From NCBI RefSeq assembly GCF_026342405.1, contig NZ_JAPEMU010000001.1:1922001-1986000 (forward strand): 64,000 nt of DNA, given 5' to 3'. The DNA comes from Kitasatospora sp. NBC_00240. Lineage in GTDB: Bacteria > Actinomycetota > Actinomycetes > Streptomycetales > Streptomycetaceae. Below are positions 17,894-25,857 of this stretch, one piece after another (the first letter of the stretch is position 1; each line of letters opens with the position of its first letter). Under the pieces are notes generated by a model. That model was not told where the DNA came from and ran no database searches. It worked only from the letters and a program-made list of their open reading frames with translations. Both the position numbers and the translations under genes were made by a program.

Positions 17894-18085
17894 TCAGTGC
17901 CCGATCAGGTCGGCGACGGCCTGGGCCTGCGTCGCCATCTGCTCCCAGCCGCCGAACAGCATGACCAGCAGCACCGCGCAGGGCAGCGCCATCGCCAGCG
18001 CGACGGCCGGGTGCCTGGTCTGGGCGCCCGGGCGCCGGGCCGCAGAAGGCCGGCGGCGGGTTGGTCCGGTGACCTGCGGTGCCAT
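17894..18085 (-). CDS. Small single-pass membrane protein, 63 residues
   Basis: The ATG at 18085 has GGTAGGAG eight bases upstream, a good ribosome site, which picks it out from a longer reading that lacks one. The protein starts with a basic, Arg/Pro-rich segment of about 25 residues (MAPQVTGPTRRRPSAARR), followed by one membrane helix (about 28-46, VALAMALPCAVLLVMLFGGW) and a short polar tail ending in ADLIGH. The basic N-terminus predicts N-in topology. The family is not recognised. It stands alone on the minus strand between the tRNA cluster and the kinase gene. Confidence 0.6.
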   Translation of the reverse strand: MAPQVTGPTRRRPSAARRPGAQTRHPAVALAMALPCAVLLVMLFGGWEQMATQAQAVADLIGH

Positions 18086-18701
18086 CTGCCCTGCTCCTAC
18101 CCGTTCCGGTGATCGGTGGTGTGCTCTGCCGGGTGGAACCGGCCTGCTGTCGGTGCGGCGCACTGTCGTTGCCGCTCGACCGCTGGTGCTGTTCGTGCTG
18201 CTGGTGCTGGGTGCTCCCGGTGTGGCACGGGTGCCGCGGAAGCGGCCCGTGGTTGGCGCGGTGGGCGGTCTACCTCGGGGGACGAGCCTCCCGCCCACCG
18301 CTAAAGGCAACGCTATGGCGCAGGGGGGTACCCGCGCGTCATGCCCGCGTACGGTTCCCCGGGCATCCCGGAGGATGACGCCCGGCCCGGCGGCCTACTA
18401 CCGCAGGGGGAGATGACGGGGATCACATCCCCGAGGGAACCCTGAGAGCGACCCCGAGGGAGCGCGCGAAGAGGCCCTGGAGCGGCCTGTGGAGGACCCT
18501 CGGGCGATCATCACGGAACCGCTCCCGCAGCTGGTCAGCGCGGGTACGGCGGCCGTCGGCAGGGGAAGATCCGACAATCCCACGGGCCGTTGGGGTGTTG
18601 CGTATCAGCACACCGCAGCAGGCAGTCCGTAAGCTGTGCCGGACAGGATCTGACGATGCCCCAACCGACGGGGTCTCACCCACGGGCTGACGGGAACGAA
18701 G
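18086..18701. other. 616-bp intergenic region upstream of the kinase gene
   Basis: Divergent upstream regions of the small membrane protein and the kinase. Frames here have no ribosome sites or recognisable domains. I see no convincing promoter, riboswitch or repeat. Confidence 0.4.
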
Positions 18702-20564
18702 ATGGCGATGATGCGGCTGAGGCGTGAGGACCCCCGCATCGTCGGACCGTACCGCCTGCACCGGCGGCTGGGGGCCGGCGGCATGGGCGTGGTCTTTCTC
18801 GGCTCCGACCGCCGGGGGCAGCGGGTCGCGCTCAAGCTGATCCGCGCCGAGCTGGCGGAGGACGCGGAGTTCCGGACCCGCTTCGCGCGCGAGATCGCGG
18901 CGGCCTCCCGGATCCGGGGCGGCTGCACGGCGCGGGTGATGGGCTCGGACATCGAGGCGGACCGGCCCTGGCTGGCCACCGCGTACGTCCCCGGACCCTC
19001 GCTGTACAAGCGGGTCGGCGACGAGGGGCCGCTCGGCTGGCCGGAGGCGGCCCGGATCGGCGCCGCGCTGGCGGACGGGCTGGTCAAGGTGCACGAGGCC
19101 GGGGTGGTGCACCGCGACCTCAAGCCGTCCAACATCCTGCTCTCCCCCAAGGGCCCGCGCATCATCGACTTCGGCATCGCCTGGTCGCGCGGCGCCAGCA
19201 CACTCACCCACGTCGGCACCGCGGTCGGCTCGCCCGGCTTCCTCGCCCCCGAGCAGGTGCGCGGGGCGGCGGTCACACCCGCCACCGACGTCTTCGCCTT
19301 CGGCGCGACCCTCGCCTACGCGCTCACCGGGGACTCCCCGTTCGGCTCCGGTGCCTCCTCCGAGGTGATGCTCTACCGGGTCGTGCACGAGGAGCCCGAC
19401 CTGTCGGCCGTACCGCCTCAGCTGGCGCCGCTGGTGAAGGCCTGTCTGGCCAAGGAGCCCACCGAGCGGCCCGGCGCCGCCGCGCTGCACGAGCGGCTCA
19501 GCGAACTGGCCGCGCGGGGCGCCGCCGCGACCGGCGGGCGTATCGCGCCGGCCCGCCCGGCCGCCGCCCCGCCGCAGGCGGTACCCGCGCCCGGGCGGGA
19601 GCCCGGTCCGGCCGTCGGGGCCCGGGTCCGGGCCGGTGCGGAGCGCCCGGCGGCCGGGCGCCGGCCCTACGGCCAGCCGGACACCTCGCCGCTGCCCCGC
19701 GCGGACGCCGCGCAGCGAACCCGGCCGCTGAGGCCGCGCCAGCAGACCCCGCCGCCCGGCCGCGCCGGCGGTCAGCGGGACCGCCAGCACACGCCCGCGC
19801 CCGGCCGTCCGAGCGGCTCCCGGCAGCGGCTGCTGCGGCAGCGGGTGATCGTCTTCGTCACAGTGACCGTCGGGGTGGCGCTGGCCATCGCCGCGGCCCA
19901 GGGCTGTGAGAACCGCGCCGACCAGGGTCTCGGCCGGCCCGGCGCCGTCCCTGCGGCCGCCTCCGCCCCGGCCGCCCCGGGCGGGCTGTCGGTGGACGTG
20001 GCGGCCACCCAGCCGGCCGGCGACCCGCAGTCGGCCGGCGACCGGTCGCCCGCCCCGCAGTCCACGGCGGCGCTGGCCGCGGCCGCGCGCGGCAACCCGC
20101 CGGGCCCCGACGCCGGGCTCGGCCCGGCCGTCGGCGCGCTGCCCGCGGTGGACTGGCCCAACCGCAGCTTCCCCGACCCCGCGGGCGGCAGCGGCATCCG
20201 GCTGCGCGACGGCCGCTCGGCCGGCGAGGGCCCGCAGGTGGCGCTCAGCGCCGTGCTGCCGGCCCAGTACCGGGGCGCTGCGGCGGCGCTGGTGGTGCTC
20301 CGGCGGGCCGAGGGGTCGGTGCCGGTGGACCTGGTGCAGCTCTTCGGCTTCAGCGGTGGCGCGCCCGTGGCGCTGGCCGCCCGCTCCTCCGCCGCGAACC
20401 CGCAGGCGGTGGCGAGCTGGCGGATCGACAGCGGCTCGCTGGTGCGCGAGGAGCGGGTCTCGCAGACCGGCGCGGTCTCCTCCACCCGCTACACGGTGCG
20501 CGGCGACGGCACCTGGGAGGAGTCCTGGCCCGGCGCCGGCGTCTCCGGCGGCACGGGCGGCTGA
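18702..20564 (+). CDS. Membrane Ser/Thr protein kinase (Hanks type)
   Basis: 620 residues from ATG 18702. The kinase domain is complete: glycine loop GAGGMGVVF (about 24-32), VALKLI lysine near 46, catalytic HRDLKPSN near residue 140, DFG near 160 and APEQ near 185. It ends at about residue 275. A Pro/Arg-rich linker follows, then one membrane segment near 382-400 (VIVFVTVTVGVALAIAAA). The outer part of about 220 residues is Ala/Pro-rich and then globular; it has no PASTA repeats, so it is not a PknB-type muropeptide sensor. The signal it senses is unknown. The gene is convergent with a methyltransferase gene. Confidence 0.93.
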   Translation: MAMMRLRREDPRIVGPYRLHRRLGAGGMGVVFLGSDRRGQRVALKLIRAELAEDAEFRTRFAREIAAASRIRGGCTARVMGSDIEADRPWLATAYVPGPSLYKRVGDEGPLGWPEAARIGAALADGLVKVHEAGVVHRDLKPSNILLSPKGPRIIDFGIAWSRGASTLTHVGTAVGSPGFLAPEQVRGAAVTPATDVFAFGATLAYALTGDSPFGSGASSEVMLYRVVHEEPDLSAVPPQLAPLVKACLAKEPTERPGAAALHERLSELAARGAAATGGRIAPARPAAAPPQAVPAPGREPGPAVGARVRAGAERPAAGRRPYGQPDTSPLPRADAAQRTRPLRPRQQTPPPGRAGGQRDRQHTPAPGRPSGSRQRLLRQRVIVFVTVTVGVALAIAAAQGCENRADQGLGRPGAVPAAASAPAAPGGLSVDVAATQPAGDPQSAGDRSPAPQSTAALAAAARGNPPGPDAGLGPAVGALPAVDWPNRSFPDPAGGSGIRLRDGRSAGEGPQVALSAVLPAQYRGAAAALVVLRRAEGSVPVDLVQLFGFSGGAPVALAARSSAANPQAVASWRIDSGSLVREERVSQTGAVSSTRYTVRGDGTWEESWPGAGVSGGTGG

Positions 20565-20614
20565 TCCGCGCCGGGCCCACGCCGTCCCGGCGCCCTCCCG
20601 GGCGGCCCCGGCGG

Positions 20615-21421
20615 TCAGCCCGCCGTGACGGTGTAGAAGGCCACCGCAGCCGCCGCGCCGACGTTCAGCGAGTCGATGCCGTGCGCCATCGGGATCCGCA
20701 CCTGGTGGTCGGCGGCCTCCAGGGCGCGGCGGGTCAGCCCGTCGCCCTCGGCGCCGAGCATCAGGGCGGCCTTGGGCAGCCGGCGGGGTGCGGCGTCGGC
20801 CAGCGAGACGGCCGACTCGGCCGGGGTGAGGGCGAGCAGCTGGAACCCCGCCTGCCGGACGGTGTCCAGGGCGGCAGGCCACGGTTCGAGCCGGGCGTAC
20901 GGGACGGCGAACACGGCGCCCATCGAGACCTTGACGGCCCGCCGGTAGAGCGGGTCGGCGCAGTCCGGGGAGAGCAGGACGGCGTCCATGCCGAGAGCCG
21001 CGGCGCTCCGGAAGATCGCGCCGAGGTTGGTGTGGTCGACCAGACCCTCCAGCACGGCGACCCGGCGGGCGCCGGCCAGCACCTCGGCGGCGGGCGGCAG
21101 CGGCTTGCGCTCCATCGAGGCGAGCGCGCCGCGGTGCACGTGGTAGCCGGTGACCTGCTCGGCGAGGGCGGCCTCGACGACGTGCACGGGGGCCTCGGCG
21201 TCGGCGATCAGGTCGCCCATCACCTCCAGCCACTTCGGGGTCAGCAGCATCGACCGCATCCGGTAGCCGGCGGCCAGCGCGCGGCGGACGACCTTCTCAC
21301 CTTCGGCGATGAACAGGCCCTCGGCGGGTTCGCGGCGGCGGCGCAGCTCGACGTCGGTCAGACCGGTGTAGTCGGCGAGGCGCGGGTCGGCGGGGTCGGT
21401 GACGGTGCGGGGTTCGGACAC
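20615..21421 (-). CDS. SpoU/TrmH-family RNA 2'-O-methyltransferase
   Basis: 268 residues, from the GTG at 21421 (VSEPRTV). The N-terminal part carries the substrate-binding segment of SpoU proteins (GLFIAEGEKVVRRAL), and the C-terminal knotted domain has all three SpoU motifs: NLGAIFRSAAALG near residue 120, LMLGAEGDGL near 215 and IPMAHGIDSLNVGAAAAV near 240. It should transfer methyl from AdoMet to a ribose 2'-OH in tRNA or rRNA; the target nucleotide cannot be deduced. A second TrmH-like enzyme is at 61028-61894. Confidence 0.9.
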   Translation of the reverse strand: MSEPRTVTDPADPRLADYTGLTDVELRRRREPAEGLFIAEGEKVVRRALAAGYRMRSMLLTPKWLEVMGDLIADAEAPVHVVEAALAEQVTGYHVHRGALASMERKPLPPAAEVLAGARRVAVLEGLVDHTNLGAIFRSAAALGMDAVLLSPDCADPLYRRAVKVSMGAVFAVPYARLEPWPAALDTVRQAGFQLLALTPAESAVSLADAAPRRLPKAALMLGAEGDGLTRRALEAADHQVRIPMAHGIDSLNVGAAAAVAFYTVTAG

Positions 21422-21617
21422 CCTGCGATCTTGCCCGGTCACGGTGGCCAAGGCCAAACGGGCGACCTGCCGGGGCCACCCGGGAGCCGCGGCGGCCCCG
21501 GCGGGCACAGGCGGTGACCGGCCGCGCGGCCGCCCGGGCCGTCCACCGGCGAGGTCGGGGGCGCCCGGCGGCCGGAGCGGCGCCGGTGAATGCGCGGACC
21601 GGCGCGCCGCAGCTCCC

Positions 21618-21647
21618 TTGGCCGGCTCGCCGCAGGCAGTGTAGACA
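21618..21647 (+). promoter_or_regulatory. Putative promoter of the SpoIIE-type gene (leaderless)
   Basis: TTGGCC (21618-21623) and TAGACA (21642-21647) are spaced by 18 bp. The expected transcription start, about seven bases after the -10, falls on the ATG at 21654, and no Shine-Dalgarno is present, so a leaderless mRNA is likely. Confidence 0.45.
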
Positions 21648-21653
21648 TGGCAT

Positions 21654-24428
21654 ATGGCCCGAATTCCGGGCCGGTCCGGGGCGCGCCCGGCCGCTGGCTC
21701 GGCCGGCGGTCACCCGTCGGGTCGGCCTGATCAGCCGCGCGCGTCGCGCGATCCCTCGGGACGCCCGGGCAGGACGGCTCCGATCTGGGCGACCAGGCAC
21801 TGGGTCCGGTCGGCCCCGTCGCGACTCAGCGTGGCCGGCCAGGTGTTCGCGCTCCAGGTGCTGGTGGTGCTGCTGCTGGTGGCGGCCGCCGTGGTGGCGC
21901 TGGTGGTGCAGTCCAACCGGGACAGCGTCGAGGAGGCCAAGAACCGGTCGGTGGCCGTCGCGCAGACCTTCGCGAACTCGCCGGGCATCGTCGCCGCGCT
22001 GCAGAGCCCCGATCCGACCGCCGTCCTCCAGCCGAAGGCGCAGTCCGTCCGGATCCAGACCGGGGTGGACTTCGTGGTGGTGCTGAACACCGACGGCATC
22101 CGCTACACCCACCCGCTGCCGGACCGGATCGGCAAGAAGTTCGTCGGCAACATCGAGCCGGCACTGGGCGGCGGGGTGGTGGTGGAGCAGATCACCGGCA
22201 CGATCGGCCCGCTGGTGCAGGCGATCGTCCCGGTACGGGCGCCCAGCGGGCAGGTGGTCGGCCTGGTGTCGGCCGGCATCACCATCGACCGGGTGGTCAG
22301 CGCCTCGGACCGCCAGCTGCCGATCGTCCTCGGCGCCGCCGCGGGCGCGCTGGTGCTGGCCACCGGTGGGACGGCGCTGGTCAGCCGGCGGCTCCGGCGC
22401 CAGACGCACGGCCTGGACCCGGGCGAGATGACCCGGATGTACGAGCACCACGACGCGGTGCTGCACGCCGTCCGCGAGGGTGTGCTGATCTTCAGCGGCA
22501 GCGGGCGGCTGCTGCTGGCCAACGACGAGGCCCGGCGGCTGCTCGCCCTGCCGCCGGACGCCGAGGGGCGGCCGGTCGGCGAGATCGGCCTGGACCCGGC
22601 GATGGCCGACCTGTTCGCCTCGGGCCGGATGGTCACGGACGACGTGGTGCCGGCCGGCGAGCGGCTGATCGCGGTCAACATCCGGCCGACCGACCGCGAC
22701 GGCGGGCCGCCCGGCAGCGTGGCGACCCTGCGCGACTCGACCGAGCTGCTCGGCCTGGCCGGGCGGGCGGACGTGGCCCGGCGCCGGCTGCGGCTGCTGT
22801 ACGACGCCGGGGTCACCGTCGGCACCACGCTCGACGTGACCCGGACCGCCGAGGAGCTCGCGCAGGTGATGGTCCCCCGGTTCGCGGACTTCGTCAGCGT
22901 CGACCTGGCGGAGCAGGTGCTGGACGGCGACGAGCCGCCGGCGGGCATCAGCCGGATGCGCCGGGCCGCGTTCGGCGCGGTGACCCCGGGCTCGCCGTTC
23001 AAGCCGGTGGGCGCGCTGTTCGACGTGGTGCCGGACACCCCGCTGGCCGCCAGCCTCAGCGGCGGGCTGGCGGTGCTGGAGCCCGACCTGGCGGGGGCCG
23101 ACCACTGGCGGACGCAGGACCCGGAGGGCGCCGCGCAGATCGTGGCGTACGGGGTGCGTTCGCTGATCAGGGTCCCGCTGCGGGCGCGCGGCGTGCTGCT
23201 CGGGGTGGTGCGGTTCTGGCGGCTGGAGCAGACCGAGACCTTCGAGGAGGACGACCTCTCGCTGGCCGAGGAGCTGGTCGCGCACGCCGCCGTCTGCGTC
23301 GACAACGCCCGGCGGTACACCCGCGAGCACGCGATGGCGGTCACGCTCCAGCACAGCCTGCTCCCCCGCACGCTGCCGCCGCAGAACGCGCTGGAGGTCG
23401 CCCACCGCTACCTGCCCGCCCAGGCGGGTGTGGGCGGGGACTGGTTCGACGTGATCCCGCTGGCCGGCACCCGGGTCGCGCTGGTGGTCGGCGACGTGGT
23501 CGGGCACGGCCTGCACGCGGCCGCCACGATGGGGCGGCTGCGGACCGCGATCCACAACTTCTCCGCGCTGGAGCTGCCGCCCGACGAACTGCTGGGCCAC
23601 CTGGACGAGCTGGTCAACCGGATCGACCAGGACGAGGCGGCCAACCTCGGCGACTCCCCGGTCACCGGCGCGACCTGCCTGTACGCGGTCTACGACCCGG
23701 TCTCCCGGCGCTGCACGCTGGCCCGGGCCGGCCACCCGCCGCCCGCCGTGGTGCACCCCGACGGCACGGTGGAGTTCCCCACCCTGCCCGCCGGGCCGCC
23801 GCTCGGGCTGGCCGGCATGCCCTTCGAGACGGCCGAGCTGGAGCTGGCCGAGGGCAGCCTGCTGGTGCTGTACACCGACGGGCTGGTCGAGGACCGCAGC
23901 CGGGACATCGACGTCGGCCTCGACCTGCTGCGCGCCGCGCTGGCCCACCCGGGCCGCACCCCCGAGGAGACCTGTACGGAGGTGCTGGACGCGATGCTGC
24001 CCAGCCGTCCCACCGACGACATCGCCCTGCTGGTGGCCCGGACCAGGGTGCTGTCGGACGACCGGGTCGCCGAATGGGAGGTGCCCTCCGACCCGGCGGC
24101 GGTGTCGGGGGTGCGGGCCGCCGTCAGCGCGCAGCTGGCCGACTGGGGGCTGGACGAGGCGGCGTTCGTCACCGAGCTGATCCTGAGCGAGCTGATCACC
24201 AACGCGATCCGCTACGCCACCGGACCGATCCGGGTCCGGCTGCTCCGCGACCGGACGCTGATCTGCGAGGTCTCCGACACCAGCAGCACCTCGCCGCACC
24301 TGCGGTACGCGGCCACCATGGACGAGGGCGGGCGCGGGCTCTTCCTGGTGGCCCAGTTCGCCGAGCGCTGGGGCACCAGGTACACGGGTTCGGGCAAGGT
24401 CATCTGGACGGAGCAACCGCTGGCGTAG
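21654..24428 (+). CDS. Membrane sensor with PAS, GAF, SpoIIE phosphatase and ATPase domains
   Basis: 924 residues. Order: disordered basic N-terminus (1-60), membrane segment (about 65-85), an extracytoplasmic sensor of sCache/CitA type (about 86-205), second membrane segment (about 212-232), PAS (about 260-365), GAF (about 375-550), SpoIIE-type PP2C phosphatase (about 560-795, GGDWFD near 594, DVVGHG near 613, TDDIALL near 790), and an HATPase_c anti-sigma-like domain with LSELITNAIRYA near 845. Such proteins dephosphorylate anti-sigma antagonists and may also bind them through the ATPase module, controlling alternative sigma factors. No cognate sigma factor is adjacent. The start is supported only by the promoter position. 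Confidence 0.93.
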   Translation: MARIPGRSGARPAAGSAGGHPSGRPDQPRASRDPSGRPGRTAPIWATRHWVRSAPSRLSVAGQVFALQVLVVLLLVAAAVVALVVQSNRDSVEEAKNRSVAVAQTFANSPGIVAALQSPDPTAVLQPKAQSVRIQTGVDFVVVLNTDGIRYTHPLPDRIGKKFVGNIEPALGGGVVVEQITGTIGPLVQAIVPVRAPSGQVVGLVSAGITIDRVVSASDRQLPIVLGAAAGALVLATGGTALVSRRLRRQTHGLDPGEMTRMYEHHDAVLHAVREGVLIFSGSGRLLLANDEARRLLALPPDAEGRPVGEIGLDPAMADLFASGRMVTDDVVPAGERLIAVNIRPTDRDGGPPGSVATLRDSTELLGLAGRADVARRRLRLLYDAGVTVGTTLDVTRTAEELAQVMVPRFADFVSVDLAEQVLDGDEPPAGISRMRRAAFGAVTPGSPFKPVGALFDVVPDTPLAASLSGGLAVLEPDLAGADHWRTQDPEGAAQIVAYGVRSLIRVPLRARGVLLGVVRFWRLEQTETFEEDDLSLAEELVAHAAVCVDNARRYTREHAMAVTLQHSLLPRTLPPQNALEVAHRYLPAQAGVGGDWFDVIPLAGTRVALVVGDVVGHGLHAAATMGRLRTAIHNFSALELPPDELLGHLDELVNRIDQDEAANLGDSPVTGATCLYAVYDPVSRRCTLARAGHPPPAVVHPDGTVEFPTLPAGPPLGLAGMPFETAELELAEGSLLVLYTDGLVEDRSRDIDVGLDLLRAALAHPGRTPEETCTEVLDAMLPSRPTDDIALLVARTRVLSDDRVAEWEVPSDPAAVSGVRAAVSAQLADWGLDEAAFVTELILSELITNAIRYATGPIRVRLLRDRTLICEVSDTSSTSPHLRYAATMDEGGRGLFLVAQFAERWGTRYTGSGKVIWTEQPLA

Positions 24429-24470
24429 GACCCGGCCGGCCCGGTGCCCGGCCGAGGGGTGCCACGCGTG

Positions 24471-24495
24471 CCCCGGCCCCCGTGCGGGGCCGGGG
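24471..24495. terminator. Bidirectional hairpin between convergent genes
   Basis: Bases 24471-24480 pair perfectly with 24486-24495 around a 5-base loop. It lies between the SpoIIE-type gene and the cysG-like gene, which converge. Confidence 0.65.
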
Positions 24496-24503
24496 CGTCG
24501 CGG

Positions 24504-25760
24504 TCAGAGCCGGAAGGCGTCCGCGAGGACGCCGACCACCTCGCCGATCACGATCACCGCGGGCGGGCGGACCTGCTCGGCGAGGACGGTCGCGCCGACC
24601 GTGCCGAGCGTGGCGTCGATCCGCCGCTGGCCGGCGGTGGTGCCCTCCTGGACGACCGCGACCGGGGTGTCTGCCGAGCGGCCGGCCTCGATCAGCCGGG
24701 CGGCGATCGCGCCGATCTTGTCCACGGCCATCAGCAGCACCACGGTGCCGGTCATCCCGGCGACGGCGTCCCAGTTGGTCAGCGACCGCTCGTCCGGGCC
24801 GACGTGGCCGGAGATCACCGTGAACTCGTGGGTCATCCCGCGGTGGGTGACCGGGATGCCGGCGGCCGCCGGGACGCTGATCGAGCTGGAGATGCCGGGG
24901 ACGACGGTGACCGGCAGACCGGCTTCCGCGCAGGCCAGCAGCTCCTCGCCGCCGCGGCCGAAGACGTACGGGTCGCCGCCCTTGAGCCGGACCACGAACT
25001 TGCCGGCCTTGGCGTGCTCGATCAGCGTCCGGTTGATCGCCTCCTGCGCCATGTAGCGGCCGTAGGGGATCTTGGAGGCGTCGATGACCTCGACGTGCGG
25101 GGCCAGCTCGGCGAGCAGCTCACGCGGGGCGAGGCGGTCGGCGACCACCACGTCCGCGTCGGCGAGCAGCCGGCGGCCGCGCACGGTGATCAGGTCCGGG
25201 TCGCCCGGGCCGCCGCCGACCAGGGCCACCCCGGGGAGGCGCTCGCGGTACTGGCGGGCGGCCAGCGAACCGTCCCGCAGGCCGTCCACGATGGCGTTGC
25301 GCAGGGCGGCCGAATGGCGGGGGTCGCCGGTGAGGACCGCGACGGTCGCACCGCCGTCGTGGCCGGAGGCCGGGGTCCACGCGGTGGCGGCGGAGGCGTC
25401 GTCGCTGCGGGCGCAGAACACCCGCAGCCGCTCGGCCTCGGCGCTGACGGCGATGTTCACCGCCGGGTCGTCGGTGGCGACCAGCACGTACCAGGTGTCG
25501 GTCAGGTCGCCCTCCGTGTACGGGCGGGCGTGCCAGGTGAGCTCGCCGGCGTCCGCCATCGCCTGCACGGCGGGGGTGGTGGTCGGCGATATCAGCTGGA
25601 TGTCCGCACCGGCGGCGATCAGGGCGGGCAGCCGGCGCTGGGCCACCTGGCCGCCGCCGACCACGACCACCCGGCGGCGGTCGAGGAGCAGGCCGACGGG
25701 GTACGGGGTGCGGCCCTCGGTGCCGGGGTGCGGGTTGGGCGCTGGGGTGGGCGCGGTCAT
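24504..25760 (-). CDS. cobA: Siroheme synthase/uroporphyrinogen-III C-methyltransferase (CysG-like)
   Basis: 418 residues from ATG 25760. The N-terminal 170 residues form a precorrin-2 dehydrogenase-type domain with a Rossmann motif VVVVGGGQVAQRR near residue 32. The C-terminal part is SUMT: LVGGGPGDPDLITVRG near 178, then DADVVVADRL, KGGDPYVFGRGGEE near 262 and VPGISSS. The SUMT half methylates uroporphyrinogen III twice to give precorrin-2, the branch point to siroheme and cobalamin. The ferrochelatase part of E. coli CysG is not obvious, so siroheme completion is unsure. Its place after the BluB-CobT gene (97-bp gap) points to cobalamin supply. Confidence 0.9.
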   Translation of the reverse strand: MTAPTPAPNPHPGTEGRTPYPVGLLLDRRRVVVVGGGQVAQRRLPALIAAGADIQLISPTTTPAVQAMADAGELTWHARPYTEGDLTDTWYVLVATDDPAVNIAVSAEAERLRVFCARSDDASAATAWTPASGHDGGATVAVLTGDPRHSAALRNAIVDGLRDGSLAARQYRERLPGVALVGGGPGDPDLITVRGRRLLADADVVVADRLAPRELLAELAPHVEVIDASKIPYGRYMAQEAINRTLIEHAKAGKFVVRLKGGDPYVFGRGGEELLACAEAGLPVTVVPGISSSISVPAAAGIPVTHRGMTHEFTVISGHVGPDERSLTNWDAVAGMTGTVVLLMAVDKIGAIAARLIEAGRSADTPVAVVQEGTTAGQRRIDATLGTVGATVLAEQVRPPAVIVIGEVVGVLADAFRL

Positions 25761-25857
25761 GGTCGGGGCTCCTGGGTGGGAGGGAGGGTTTTCGGGTACG
25801 GCGACGGGCCCCGTACCCGGCGCGCCCTCGGGCCGGGTACGGGGGACTGCGTCCGGG

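Noticed and set aside
17748..18416. 222-residue plus-strand frame
   Set aside because: Arg/Pro/Gly composition without motif or ribosome site; it overlaps the better supported small membrane gene.
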